Notes: generated by a model from the sequence alone, not told the origin. A stretch of 64,000 nt of DNA from Pollutimonas bauzanensis_A (GCF_040393045.1 NZ_JBEBUX010000002.1:14172-78171); one strand, 5' to 3'; positions 8,373 through 17,248 are shown, counted from the first letter of the stretch. Made by a program: numbers and translations.

Positions 8373-10847
8373 TTAGTGCTTCATCAAGCCGCCGGAGCTG
8401 TCCTCGGAACGTTTGGCATTTGCCACGGATTCCGCTGCCAGACGAGCGACTTCCTCGTCGGACAATGGCGTAGGCATATGCTGCAACGCGACTTCCAGCA
8501 CCCGATCAATCCAGCGCACGGGAATGATTTCGAGGTGATTCTTGACATTGTCCGGAATCTCGGCCAAGTCCTTCACGTTTTCCTCGGGAATCATGACCAG
8601 CTTGATACCGCCGCGATGGGCTGCCAGCAGCTTTTCTTTCAAGCCGCCAATACCCAGGACTTCTCCACGCAACGTGATTTCGCCCGTCATGGCCACATCG
8701 GCGCGCACCGGAATACCCGTTAGCGCCGACACCATAGCCGTTGTAATGGCAATACCCGCCGATGGTCCGTCCTTGGGCGTAGCGCCTTCAGGAAAGTGCA
8801 CGTGCAAATCACGCTTTTCGAACGCTGTGTTCGGAATACCCCATTTCTGGGCGCGAGCACGAACCACGGTACGCGCCGCTTCTACGGATTCCTTCATCAC
8901 GTCGCCCAACGAACCGGTGCGCAGCACAGCACCCTTGCCCGGCATATCGGCTACTTCAATGGTAAGCAAATCGCCGCCCACTTCTGTCCAGGCCAGGCCA
9001 GTGACTTGGCCCACCTTGTTTTCTTTTTCGGCCATGCCGAAACTGAAACGCCGAACACCCAGGAAGTCGCTTAGATTCTCGGAGGTGACAAACACTTGCT
9101 CGATAGCATGTGCAGGCCCTTCGGGTTTTTTAGCGCGCGAACGTACGACAGGATTGGTGGTCAGCATCTTTTTCACTACCTTGCGGCAGATTTTGCTGAT
9201 TTCCCTTTCAAGCGCACGCACGCCCGCTTCGCGAGTGTAGTAGCGCACGATATCGCGAATGGCCGACTCGTCTATCGTCACTTCGCCTTCCTGCACACCG
9301 TTGTTTTTCATCAGCTTGGGCAACAGGTGATCGAAAGCAATATGCACTTTTTCGTCTTCGGTGTAACCCGACAGGCGTATGACTTCCATGCGATCAAGCA
9401 GCGCAGGCGGAATATTCAAGGTATTGCTGGTTGCCACGAACATGACATCAGACAAGTCGAAATCGACTTCAATGTAATGGTCCTGGAAAGTGTGGTTTTG
9501 TTCTGGATCCAGCACTTCCAGCAATGCCGACGATGGATCGCCACGGAAATCGGCACCCATTTTGTCGATCTCGTCGAGCAAGAACAAGGGGTTGCGTACA
9601 GCGACCTTGCTCATGTTCTGCAAGATTTTGCCGGGCATGGACCCAATATATGTACGACGGTGTCCACGAATTTCGGCTTCGTCGCGCACACCACCCAACG
9701 CCATCCGCACGAACTTGCGGTTGGTAGCACGGGCAATGGATTGGCCCAACGAGGTTTTACCGACCCCGGGTGGCCCCACCAGGCACAAAATAGGCGCTTT
9801 CAGCTTGTCGACCCGCTGCTGTACTGCCAGGTATTCAATAATGCGTTCTTTGACCTTTTCCAGCCCGTAATGATCGGCATCCAGCACGCCTTCGGCGTTC
9901 GGAATCGAATTATTGATACGGTTCTTCTTGCGCCACGGCAAGGCGATAAGCGTATCGATGTAATTGCGGACCACGGTCGCTTCTGCCGACATGGGCGACA
10001 TTAGCTTAAGCTTTTTAAGCTCGGAATCGGCCTTCTTTTGCGCTTCTTTAGGCAACTGCGCAGCAGTGATCTTCTTCTCGAGCTCTTCAATGTCGGCACC
10101 CTCTTCGCCTTCGCCGAGCTCTTTTTGGATCGCCTTGACCTGTTCATTCAGATAGTAGTCGCGCTGACTCTTTTCCATCTGCTTTTTGACTCGGCCGCGG
10201 ATGCGCTTCTCGACCTGGAGAATATCGATCTCGGATTCAAGCTGAGACAAGAGATTTTCCAGACGCTGAGAAGTGCCAGTGACTTCGAGCATTTGTTGCT
10301 TCTGCTCGAGCTTGAGCGGCAAATGCGCGGCAATGGTGTCGGCAAGCCTGCCCGCGTCCTCGATACCTGTTAGAGAGGTAAGGATTTCTTGGGGGATCTT
10401 TTTGTTCAGCTTGACGTATTGTTCGAACTGAGCGACCACGGCACGGCGCAGCGCTTCGGACTCGGCACTTTCAGAGGGCTCGGCCTCGACAGCGACGACA
10501 AGCGCCATGAAATGCGTTTCGGCATCGCTTACTTGCTGGATGCGGGCGCGCTGTAAACCTTCGACCAAGACCTTGACGGTACCGTCAGGCAATTTGAGCA
10601 TTTGCAATATGCTCGCAGCACAACCGATTTCGTATAGGTCTTCTGGGGTGGGATCGTCTTTGCCAGCCGACTTCTGGGCGACCAGCATAATGTTGTTGCC
10701 TGCTTCCATGGCCAGCTCAAGCGCCTTGATGGAACGAGGACGTCCAACAAACAGAGGAATCACCATGTGCGGAAATACCACCACGTCGCGTAAGGGCAAC
10801 AGCGGCAAGTCCGTGGGTTCTGAAGAAAGAATCTGGCTCGCAGACAT
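8373..10847 (-). CDS. lon: ATP-dependent protease Lon
   Basis: The 824-residue serine protease degrades misfolded and regulatory proteins. It has an N-terminal substrate domain (LPLLPLRDVVVFPHMV), a coiled middle segment, the AAA+ Walker A GPPGVGKTSLGQSIA (about residue 365), Walker B PLFLLDEIDKM, and the Ser-Lys dyad with Ser in KDGPSAGIAI (about residue 690). The ATG at 10847 is preferred to an upstream in-frame start because TTAAGGAAATTACT supplies a ribosome site. It is the last gene of the tig-clpP-clpX-lon group and probably has its own promoter. Confidence 0.96.
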   Translation of the reverse strand: MSASQILSSEPTDLPLLPLRDVVVFPHMVIPLFVGRPRSIKALELAMEAGNNIMLVAQKSAGKDDPTPEDLYEIGCAASILQMLKLPDGTVKVLVEGLQRARIQQVSDAETHFMALVVAVEAEPSESAESEALRRAVVAQFEQYVKLNKKIPQEILTSLTGIEDAGRLADTIAAHLPLKLEQKQQMLEVTGTSQRLENLLSQLESEIDILQVEKRIRGRVKKQMEKSQRDYYLNEQVKAIQKELGEGEEGADIEELEKKITAAQLPKEAQKKADSELKKLKLMSPMSAEATVVRNYIDTLIALPWRKKNRINNSIPNAEGVLDADHYGLEKVKERIIEYLAVQQRVDKLKAPILCLVGPPGVGKTSLGQSIARATNRKFVRMALGGVRDEAEIRGHRRTYIGSMPGKILQNMSKVAVRNPLFLLDEIDKMGADFRGDPSSALLEVLDPEQNHTFQDHYIEVDFDLSDVMFVATSNTLNIPPALLDRMEVIRLSGYTEDEKVHIAFDHLLPKLMKNNGVQEGEVTIDESAIRDIVRYYTREAGVRALEREISKICRKVVKKMLTTNPVVRSRAKKPEGPAHAIEQVFVTSENLSDFLGVRRFSFGMAEKENKVGQVTGLAWTEVGGDLLTIEVADMPGKGAVLRTGSLGDVMKESVEAARTVVRARAQKWGIPNTAFEKRDLHVHFPEGATPKDGPSAGIAITTAMVSALTGIPVRADVAMTGEITLRGEVLGIGGLKEKLLAAHRGGIKLVMIPEENVKDLAEIPDNVKNHLEIIPVRWIDRVLEVALQHMPTPLSDEEVARLAAESVANAKRSEDSSGGLMKH

Positions 10848-10875
10848 AGTAATTTCCTTAAAATTGACCTCTAGA

Positions 10876-10907
10876 TACAAAAGGGAAGCTAAGGCCTCCC
10901 TTTTGTA
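10876..10907 (-). terminator. Strong hairpin in the clpX-lon intergenic region
   Basis: There are 11-bp perfect arms (TACAAAAGGGA / TCCCTTTTGTA) with a partly paired centre. On the minus strand the GGGA/TCCC stem is followed by TTTTG, as in a rho-independent terminator for clpX. If lon starts at the promoter proposed at 10925-10953, the hairpin would lie in the lon 5' leader. Confidence 0.65.
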
Positions 10908-10924
10908 GTACTACCTATAAGAAG

Positions 10925-10953
10925 TATGTAGTGACGATGGCCAGATTTTCAAG
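10925..10953 (-). promoter_or_regulatory. Candidate heat-shock (sigma-32) promoter for lon
   Basis: On the minus strand CTTGAAA (at 10947-10953) is followed after 15 bases by CTACATA (10925-10931). The -35 is a perfect match to the sigma-32 CTTGAAA element; the -10 fits CCCCATNT only in part. The placement, about 75-100 bp upstream of lon, is reasonable. This is a sequence prediction only. Confidence 0.45.
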
Positions 10954-11003
10954 TCAGTAACCCCAAATACCTATTTTTCATAGGGGTAATTCTGCAGGAA
11001 TCC

Positions 11004-12311
11004 TTACGCGGCGGCATCCTTTAGCTTCTTGGGAGCATCTTGACGGCTTTCTGGGTCGGAATCAATGTCATCCTGATAAATCAACAGCGGCACACCCTTG
11101 CCGGTAACTGCATTTTCATCAACCACCACGCGTTTGACGTTCTTTTGCGAGGGAAGTTCATACATCGTTCCCAGCAATGCCTGCTCGACGATGGAACGCA
11201 AGCCCCGTGCACCCGTACGGCGTTTGATCGCCCGCTTGGCAACAGCGGCAAGCGCTTCGGGCCGTACATCGAGCTCGACCTCTTCCATTTCGAAAAGCTT
11301 CTGGAACTGTTTGAGCAGGGAATTCTTGGGTTCAGTAAGAATACGGATCAGCGTATCTTCCTGGAGCTCTTCCAGCGTCGCCACGACCGGCAGGCGCCCG
11401 ACCAGTTCGGGAATCAAACCGAACTTGATCAAATCTTCGGGCTCGACTTCGGAGAACAATTCACCAACGCCACGCTCGGACTTGGCCTGGACAGATGCCG
11501 AAAAACCTATTCCAGAGCGTTCTGTACGGTCGCGAATGACCTTTTCCAGGCCATCGAAAGCGCCGCCCACGATGAAAAGCACATTCGTGGTGTCGACCTG
11601 GACGAAGTCCTGGTTGGGGTGCTTACGGCCGCCCTGCGGAGGCACGGACGCCACAGTGCCTTCGATTAGCTTGAGCAGCGCCTGTTGCACGCCTTCGCCA
11701 GACACGTCGCGTGTAATGGAAGGGTTATCTGACTTGCGCGAGATTTTGTCAATTTCGTCGATGTAGATAATGGCGCGCTGCGCTTTTTCGACATCGTAGT
11801 TGCAGTTCTGCAATAGCTTCTGGACGATGTTTTCGACGTCCTCGCCCACATAACCGGCCTCGGTCAATGTCGTGGCATCGGCCATGACGAACGGGACATC
11901 CAGCATGCGAGCCAAGGTTTGGGCCAGCAGCGTCTTGCCCGAACCGGTAGGCCCGATCAGCAAGATATTGCTTTTGGAAAGCTCTACGTCGTCGCCCTTG
12001 ACATCGCCATAGCGGATACGCTTGTAGTGGTTGTAAACAGCCACGGCAAGTGTGCGCTTGGGAGTGTCCTGCCCAATTACATAGCCATCGAGAAAGCTTT
12101 TGATTTCATGAGGCGTGGGCAGTTCGTTGCGGATCGCATCGCGTGCCGCTTCCTGCGTTTCCTCAAGAATGATATCGTTGCAAAGATCGATACATTCATC
12201 GCAAATAAAAACTGAGGGTCCGGCGATAAGCTTGCGAACTTCATGCTGGTTTTTATTGCAAAACGAGCACTGCAATGCCTTATCGTCCGCCGATCCTTTT
12301 TTTTCGGGCAT
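11004..12311 (-). CDS. clpX: Clp protease ATPase/unfoldase ClpX
   Basis: The 435-residue AAA+ unfoldase feeds substrates to ClpP. An N-terminal zinc-binding domain has four cysteines (CSFCNKNQ, then FICDECIDLC). Walker A is GPTGSGKTLLAQTLA (about residue 122), Walker B IIYIDEIDKI, and the sensor and pore loops are typical; the IGF loop is seen as SGIGFSA. It lies 94 bp downstream of clpP with an intervening hairpin. The start ATG has GAAGAG a few bases upstream. Confidence 0.98.
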   Translation of the reverse strand: MPEKKGSADDKALQCSFCNKNQHEVRKLIAGPSVFICDECIDLCNDIILEETQEAARDAIRNELPTPHEIKSFLDGYVIGQDTPKRTLAVAVYNHYKRIRYGDVKGDDVELSKSNILLIGPTGSGKTLLAQTLARMLDVPFVMADATTLTEAGYVGEDVENIVQKLLQNCNYDVEKAQRAIIYIDEIDKISRKSDNPSITRDVSGEGVQQALLKLIEGTVASVPPQGGRKHPNQDFVQVDTTNVLFIVGGAFDGLEKVIRDRTERSGIGFSASVQAKSERGVGELFSEVEPEDLIKFGLIPELVGRLPVVATLEELQEDTLIRILTEPKNSLLKQFQKLFEMEEVELDVRPEALAAVAKRAIKRRTGARGLRSIVEQALLGTMYELPSQKNVKRVVVDENAVTGKGVPLLIYQDDIDSDPESRQDAPKKLKDAAA

Positions 12312-12365
12312 AAAACTCTTCGTTCAGTTCAGTGGACAGGGGATTTCACCCCGTCGAGAAATAAC

Positions 12366-12390
12366 CGGTGAACGCGTGACGCGTCCACCG
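12366..12390 (-). other. Intra-operonic hairpin between clpP and clpX
   Basis: An 11-bp stem (on the minus strand CGGTGGACGCG / CGCGTTCACCG, one G-U pair) with a 3-base loop lies in the clpP-clpX spacer. There is no T run, so it is more likely an RNA-processing or stabilising stem, or an attenuator, than a full terminator. Confidence 0.5.
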
Positions 12391-12405
12391 ACCGGCTGGC
12401 CTTTC

Positions 12406-13062
12406 TTACGCCTTATCGGTGCGAGAGACCAGTAATTTATCTACCAAACCATACGATACCGCATCTTCGGCCGACATGAAATTATCACGTTCGGTGTCTT
12501 CGGCAATGCGCTCTACGGGTTGGCCTGTGCTCTCGGCCAGGATCCTATTCAGACGTTCACGCAGGCTGAGAATTTCGCGAGCCTGAATTTGAATATCGGA
12601 AGCCTGCCCCTGCGCCCCGCCCGACGGCTGGTGAATCATGATGCGGGAATTAGGCAAAGTGTAGCGCTTGCCCTTAGTGCCGGCTGCCAGCAAGAACGCA
12701 CCCATGCTGGCCGCAATGCCCGTGCATAACGTAGAGACATCGGGCTTGACGAACTGCATAGTGTCGTAGATAGCCAACCCTGCATATACCGAACCACCCG
12801 GCGAATTGATATACAGCGAGATATCTTTATCGGGGTTTTCGGATTCGAGGAACAACAGTTGCGCCACCACCAGATTGGCGGACTGGTCATTGACCGGCCC
12901 GACAAAGAAGATAATGCGCTCGCGCAGCAAGCGCGAATAGATGTCATAGGACCGCTCGCCACGGCCCGACTGCTCTATCACGATAGGCACGTAGCCCAAC
13001 CCTGTAGGGGTCACCGAGTCACCACCATACATCGAGGCGTAAAAATCGGTAAATCGTGACAT
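12406..13062 (-). CDS. clpP: ATP-dependent Clp protease proteolytic subunit ClpP
   Basis: The 218-residue peptidase has the catalytic Ser in GIAASMGAFLLAAG (about residue 113), His in SRIMIHQPSGG (about 138) and the Asp in the ERDNFMSAEDA region. It forms the 14-subunit chamber capped by ClpX or ClpA, both of which are encoded in this window. The first 20 or so residues are the variable propeptide region. The start codon directly abuts the tig stop codon (TAA-ATG), pointing to translational coupling. Confidence 0.97.
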   Translation of the reverse strand: MSRFTDFYASMYGGDSVTPTGLGYVPIVIEQSGRGERSYDIYSRLLRERIIFFVGPVNDQSANLVVAQLLFLESENPDKDISLYINSPGGSVYAGLAIYDTMQFVKPDVSTLCTGIAASMGAFLLAAGTKGKRYTLPNSRIMIHQPSGGAQGQASDIQIQAREILSLRERLNRILAESTGQPVERIAEDTERDNFMSAEDAVSYGLVDKLLVSRTDKA

Positions 13063-14373
13063 TTAGTTGGTCCCCATAAGTTCGTCGAATGCTACGTCTT
13101 CGTCGGAAACCTGGGCTTTGGACAACACGTGTTCCACGACATTGTCTTCAAGCACGATGGCTTCGATTTCAGCACGGCGCTGGCGATCGGAAAGATAATA
13201 GGCTACGACTTGAGCAGGCTGCTCGTAGTTTTGGGCGAATTCTTCGATGCGAGTACGGACTTGTTCTGGCTTGGCTTGAAGGTCGGCACTTTGAACAAGT
13301 TCGGAAACCAGCAGACCCAGACGCACGCGGCGTTCGGATTCAGCGGTAAACGCTTCGGCCGGGATAGGCATGGAATCGGCGTTAGGCACGCCACGCTGCT
13401 TGAGTTCTTCGCGAGCCGCGGCAACACGACCTTGCGCATCGTTATCGACCAGCGACTTGGGCACGTCGAACGAGCACGCGGCTACAAGCGCGTCCATGAC
13501 GCTACCCTTGGTGCGTGCCTGGGCGCGGGATTTGACCTCGCGTTCGATATTGGCGCGTACGTCGGCCAGCAGCTTTTCGACGTCGCCTTCTGGCTGACCT
13601 AGCGACTTGGCGAATTCGGCGTCCATCTCTGGAAGCACTGGCTGAGCGACTTCGGTTACGGTGATATTGAATTCGGCTGTTTTACCAGCGACTTCCTTAC
13701 TGCCGTATTCCTCGGGGAATTCCAGGGGAAATGTCTTGGATTCACCTGCTTTCATACCGCGCACGGCCGTTTCGAACTCGGGCAACATGCGGCCTTGGCC
13801 CAAAACGAAGGGGAATTTTTCAGCAGTGCCGCCGTCAAAGGCAACACCGTCGATGGTGCCGGCAAAGTCCAGCGTTACGCGGTCGTCGTCTTGGGCTTCG
13901 CGGCCTTCACTGGCTTCGTAGTTGGCACGCTGCTTACGCAAGATGTCGATAGTGCGCTGCACTTCGGCGTCGCCAATTTGAACGTTGGCGCGCTTGACTT
14001 GCAAGGCGCTAAGGTCAGGCACAGCCACCTCGGGATAGACTTCGAAGGTAGCCGAGAAAGCCATGACGCCCTCTTCCACGCCTTCTGTCTTGGGTTCCAG
14101 ATTGGGCGTACCGGCAACCCGCAATTTGGATTCGCCGATGACTTTATCAAGCGAACGACCCACTTCGGTATTAATTACGTCGTAGCGAATACCAGGCCCG
14201 TGACTGCGTTCGATCAGGGATAGCGGCGCTTTCCCAGGACGAAAGCCTTGGACTTTGGCGGTGCGTGCGACGCGCTTGAGTTGAGCCTGGACTTCTTTTT
14301 CGACGTCGGCGATCGACACGACCAGATCAACACGGCGCTCCAGGCCGGACAATATTTCAACCACAGGCTGCAT
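13063..14373 (-). CDS. tig: Trigger factor (ribosome-associated chaperone)
   Basis: This 436-residue chaperone binds nascent chains at the ribosome exit. An N-terminal ribosome-binding domain holds the signature GFRPGKAPLSLI (about residue 45), the FKBP-type prolyl isomerase domain spans about 150-245 (DRVTLDFAGTIDGVAFDGG), and the C-terminal helical domain follows. The start MQPVVEILSGLERRV at 14373 has AGGTCC upstream and matches the family better than the longer frame. It is first in the tig-clpP-clpX group, a common bacterial arrangement. Confidence 0.96.
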   Translation of the reverse strand: MQPVVEILSGLERRVDLVVSIADVEKEVQAQLKRVARTAKVQGFRPGKAPLSLIERSHGPGIRYDVINTEVGRSLDKVIGESKLRVAGTPNLEPKTEGVEEGVMAFSATFEVYPEVAVPDLSALQVKRANVQIGDAEVQRTIDILRKQRANYEASEGREAQDDDRVTLDFAGTIDGVAFDGGTAEKFPFVLGQGRMLPEFETAVRGMKAGESKTFPLEFPEEYGSKEVAGKTAEFNITVTEVAQPVLPEMDAEFAKSLGQPEGDVEKLLADVRANIEREVKSRAQARTKGSVMDALVAACSFDVPKSLVDNDAQGRVAAAREELKQRGVPNADSMPIPAEAFTAESERRVRLGLLVSELVQSADLQAKPEQVRTRIEEFAQNYEQPAQVVAYYLSDRQRRAEIEAIVLEDNVVEHVLSKAQVSDEDVAFDELMGTN

Positions 14374-14588
14374 TAGGGACCTATTTAAATGAGTAATTGA
14401 ACAAATGAACACGACATTTTACCGGAAACTCACGGTGTCCATGTAACGGCTCCTGTTTTGAACTATAGCCCGATTTGGCGAGCAAGCGCATTCGCACCGT
14501 TAAACCGCCAAATTCCGGCCACGACACACTAGCGTGTTAGCATGGAAAAAAGCCAAATACGTGCCATAACTACGACCACCACACCCAT

Positions 14589-14609
14589 GGGCGCTGGCAA
14601 ACAGCGCCC
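14589..14609 (+). repeat. Hairpin directly upstream of the acyltransferase start
   Basis: An 8-bp perfect stem (GGGCGCTG / CAGCGCCC) with loop GCAAA ends 6 bases before the ATG at 14616. It occupies the place where a ribosome site would be; none is otherwise visible. It ends in CCCCTAC, as do parts of the palindrome at 47534-47582, so it may be a relic of a REP-like element. Confidence 0.5.
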
Positions 14610-14615
14610 CTACTA

Positions 14616-15494
14616 ATGAAAATCAATATACAAACCACGTTTACGTCTGGCTTGCTTCGCGTACTAGCCGCGCTTCCTTACGGGCTCGTTGCCCGCATTG
14701 GCCAAGCGTTGGGTGCACTGCTCTATCTTATACCTAGCAAACGCAAACGTATCCTGCAAACAAATCTGCGCCTATGCTTTCCTGAGCAAACCGAGGCACA
14801 GCGCGAGGCATTGGCGCGTTCGACATTTCGCCATGTCATACGCAGCTATCTGGAACGCGGTGTTCAATGGTACGGCAGCGCCCAAGAACTGAAGAGCCTG
14901 GTCGAACTGGAAAGCGCCATCGAATTGCAAGACAGCTATGAGCAACCTACCATTTTTCTTGGCTTTCATTTTGCGGCCATAGAAGCAGGTTGTATGTATT
15001 ATTCGATACTCCATCCAGTAGCGTCTATATATACACCCATGTCTGACGAGGTTACCGACAATATTTCCCGTACGCAGCGGGCTCGCTTTGGCACGGAAAT
15101 GATACCTCGCAACGGCAGCGGGCGCGAGATACTGAAAGTACTCAAATCAGGCAAACCAATTATGCTCGCAGCGGACATGGACTTCGGCCTGCGCGACTCC
15201 GTATTTGTCCCATTTTTTGGGGTTCAGGCCTGCACCCTGACCGCAGTGTCGCGTTTGGCCAAACTAAGTCGAGCGCGAGTCGTGCCCTTTGTGACGACAG
15301 TCAAGCCGGACTACAGCGGTTATAAGCTGACCATATTCGAGCCATTGGAAAACTTCCCGTGCGGAGATCCCACGGACGATGCTCTGCGCATCAATCAATT
15401 CCTGGAAGCGCAGATCCGGCTGATTCCCGACCAGTATTATTGGGTGCATCGCCGTTTCAAGCGCCGCCCGCCAGGCGAAGCACCGATTTACTAA
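14616..15494 (+). CDS. lpxL: Lipid A biosynthesis late acyltransferase (LpxL/HtrB family)
   Basis: The 292-residue inner-membrane protein adds a secondary acyl chain to lipid A. It has an N-terminal hydrophobic anchor (residues 8-40), the HX4E catalytic motif in GFHFAAIEAG (about residue 113), and the conserved AADMDFG and YWVHRRFKRRPPGE segments near the C terminus. Whether it is lauroyl- (LpxL) or myristoyl-type (LpxM) cannot be decided by eye. It is 18 bp upstream of a CoA-transferase gene on the same strand. No clear ribosome site precedes the start. Confidence 0.87.
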   Translation: MKINIQTTFTSGLLRVLAALPYGLVARIGQALGALLYLIPSKRKRILQTNLRLCFPEQTEAQREALARSTFRHVIRSYLERGVQWYGSAQELKSLVELESAIELQDSYEQPTIFLGFHFAAIEAGCMYYSILHPVASIYTPMSDEVTDNISRTQRARFGTEMIPRNGSGREILKVLKSGKPIMLAADMDFGLRDSVFVPFFGVQACTLTAVSRLAKLSRARVVPFVTTVKPDYSGYKLTIFEPLENFPCGDPTDDALRINQFLEAQIRLIPDQYYWVHRRFKRRPPGEAPIY

Positions 15495-15512
15495 AATTAC
15501 GGACTATTTCTC

Positions 15513-16703
15513 ATGCTCAAACCGCTTAGTGGAATACGCGTACTTGAACTTGGACAGCTGATTGCCGGCCCCTTCGCCGCAAAAATGCTTGGAGAATTCG
15601 GCGCAGAGGTGATCAAGATAGAACCACCAAAAACCGGAGATCCGTTGCGCAAATGGCGGTTGCTTCATGACGACACGTCAGTCTGGTGGGAAGTACAGTC
15701 GCGCAACAAGCAATCCGTAACCCTGGATCTGCGGCAAGCCGAAGGCCAGGATGTAATACGAAAACTGGTGAAGACCGCTGATGTTCTGATAGAGAATTTC
15801 CGCCCTGGAACCCTGGAGGGCTGGGGCCTTGGGTGGGATACACTGCGCGCCATCAACCCTGGCCTGATCATGCTGCAAGTATCAGGCTATGGCCAAACTG
15901 GCCCTTATCGCGACAGGCCTGGCTTCGGTGTAGTCGGGGAAGCCATGGGGGGCTTGCGCCACCTTAGCGGCGAGCCCGGCCGCCCGCCAGTGCGAGTAGG
16001 CGTGTCAATTGGCGATTCCCTTTCAGCGCTACATGGCGTTATCGGCGTGCTGCTGGCCTTGCGTCATCGCGAACAAAACGGCGGCCAGGGCCAGACCATA
16101 GACGTTGCCCTGTATGAATCCGTTTTCAACATGATGGAAAGTCTGCTGCCCGAATATTCTGTATTCAATGCGGTACGCCAGCCTTCCGGCAGCGCCCTGC
16201 CCGGCATTACCCCCAGCAACGCCTATTTATGTGCCGATGGCAAATACGCGTTGATTGCCGGGAACGGCGATAGTATTTTCAAGCGTCTCATGACGGTAAT
16301 CGGGCGTCTTGATATGGCAGAAAATGCCGAGTACGCACATAACAATGGACGTGCACAACACGCACAGGCCATAGACACGGCCATCGGAATCTGGACCAAG
16401 ACCCATACCCTGGATGAGGTGCTGGCCGCGCTGCACGACGCCCGCATACCAGCCGGGCGCATCTATGACATTGCCGACATCTGTGCCGACCCGCATTACC
16501 AAGCACGCGACATGATTCTGGACAGCCAGCTCGATGACGGCACGCCAGTCAAACTGCCGGGCATCGTGCCCAAGCTCAGCGACACGCCCGGAGAAGTTCG
16601 CCGCAAAGCCCCGCGGCTCGGGCAAGACACCGAAGCTGTACTAAGTGCGTTAGGCATTGATGCTGCGACCCAGGAAAACTGGAAACAACGGGGAATAATT
16701 TAA
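15513..16703 (+). CDS. CaiB/BaiF (class III) CoA-transferase
   Basis: The 396-residue family III CoA-transferase moves CoA between carboxylic acids. It has the N-terminal ELGQLIAGPFAAKMLGEFGAEVIKIE, the SRNKQSVTLDL motif and the catalytic Asp in VSIGDSLSALHG (about residue 169). These enzymes act on formyl, carnitine, succinyl or similar CoA esters; the substrate here cannot be told from sequence. It follows lpxL by 18 bp, an association without an obvious metabolic link. A small stem-loop follows the stop. Confidence 0.88.
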   Translation: MLKPLSGIRVLELGQLIAGPFAAKMLGEFGAEVIKIEPPKTGDPLRKWRLLHDDTSVWWEVQSRNKQSVTLDLRQAEGQDVIRKLVKTADVLIENFRPGTLEGWGLGWDTLRAINPGLIMLQVSGYGQTGPYRDRPGFGVVGEAMGGLRHLSGEPGRPPVRVGVSIGDSLSALHGVIGVLLALRHREQNGGQGQTIDVALYESVFNMMESLLPEYSVFNAVRQPSGSALPGITPSNAYLCADGKYALIAGNGDSIFKRLMTVIGRLDMAENAEYAHNNGRAQHAQAIDTAIGIWTKTHTLDEVLAALHDARIPAGRIYDIADICADPHYQARDMILDSQLDDGTPVKLPGIVPKLSDTPGEVRRKAPRLGQDTEAVLSALGIDAATQENWKQRGII

Positions 16704-16712
16704 ACCAGACAA

Positions 16713-16734
16713 CGAGGGGCAAATGCCCTACTCG
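16713..16734 (+). terminator. Stem-loop after the CoA-transferase gene
   Basis: The stem CGAG-GGGC / GCCC-TA-CTCG has an AAAT loop and a 2-base bulge. It lies 10 bp past the stop and is followed by T-rich sequence. It is a possible weak terminator that also insulates the tRNA promoter. Confidence 0.5.
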
Positions 16735-16744
16735 ACATTCTTAT

Positions 16745-16773
16745 TTGCATAAAAAAAAATCCCCAGTTATACT
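16745..16773 (+). promoter_or_regulatory. Promoter of tRNA-Leu
   Basis: TTGCAT and TATACT are separated by exactly 17 bp that include an A9 tract. The -10 ends 17 bases before the mature tRNA. The spacing and GC-rich discriminator (GCTTGGC) are typical of stable-RNA promoters. Confidence 0.78.
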
Positions 16774-16790
16774 GCTTGGCTTCCTTACAT

Positions 16791-16875
16791 GCGAACGTGG
16801 CGGAATTGGTAGACGCACCAGATTTAGGTTCTGGCGCCGAGAGGTGTGAGAGTTCGAGTCTCTCCGTTCGCACCA
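16791..16875 (+). tRNA. tRNA-Leu, anticodon UAG
   Basis: This 85-nt class II tRNA has a 7-bp acceptor stem GCGAACG / CGTTCGC, discriminator A and encoded CCA. The D-arm region is GGCGGAATTGGTAGACGC, and the anticodon arm CCAGATTTAGGTTCTGG shows UAG, which reads CUA and other CUN leucine codons. It has a long variable arm, and a T arm with GTTCGAGTC. It closely resembles the E. coli tRNA-Leu(UAG). Confidence 0.97.
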
Positions 16876-16882
16876 TATATTG

Positions 16883-16934
16883 AAAACCGTTGATTTTACT
16901 GGATCAAAATCCTTTAAAATCAACGGTTTTTTTT
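16883..16934 (+). terminator. Terminator after tRNA-Leu
   Basis: 16-bp arms (AAAACCGTTGATTTTA and its complement) enclose a 16-base loop and are followed by T8. It lies 7 bp after the tRNA CCA end. Confidence 0.9.
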
Positions 16935-17248
16935 GTTTTCTGAACACCCTTTCATAGCCTTTAACTTAGAAATCAACTCAACACAAAAGAGAGGGTGTTG
17001 GGAAGTTATTGCCCTGCTCCTGGGCCGCGCACCGATTCCGGCATCATTGTCAGCGCTCGCTGAATTCCAATAAGCCACCCCCTATTTTCGGTAGCTTTTA
17101 AAACTCAAAAAACTGAAGAATCACAAGGGTTTACCCGCATAATTGAGGCCTTCAATTTGTTTGCAAAAGTTGTAATACATATGTTGTAATACAGCTTAAT
17201 TTGGATAAGCATTCTACGAATAAATTCCGGGTTTCCCAGGGGACAATT
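16935..17248. other. Leader region of the TRAP transporter operon
   Basis: About 310 bp have no supported gene. The left part shows nothing recognisable. The right end holds the two TTGTAATACA boxes (17170-17194) and an AGGGGA ribosome site for dctP. The boundary between tRNA-Leu and this leader is a plausible edge of an acquired segment, but no direct repeat of the tRNA end or integrase was found. Confidence 0.5.
17170..17194 (+). promoter_or_regulatory. Tandem TTGTAATACA boxes before dctP (candidate GntR operator)
   Basis: TTGTAATACA occurs twice (17170-17179 and 17184-17193), 14 bp apart. Each half fits the TTGT-N3-ACA pattern typical of FCD-subfamily GntR operators. A closely related TTGTCATACAA lies upstream of denD at 23891. 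The regulator encoded at 24041 is the obvious candidate ligand-responsive repressor. Confidence 0.6.

Noticed and set aside
9096..10004. A 302-codon plus-strand frame within lon.
   Set aside because: It is antisense to a certain lon gene in high-GC sequence, with no recognisable domain or start signal.
16741..16947. A minus-strand open frame of 68 codons covering tRNA-Leu (with CERRDSNSHTSRRQ).
   Set aside because: It is the antisense reading of the tRNA and its terminator, a well-known false gene; there is no ribosome site.
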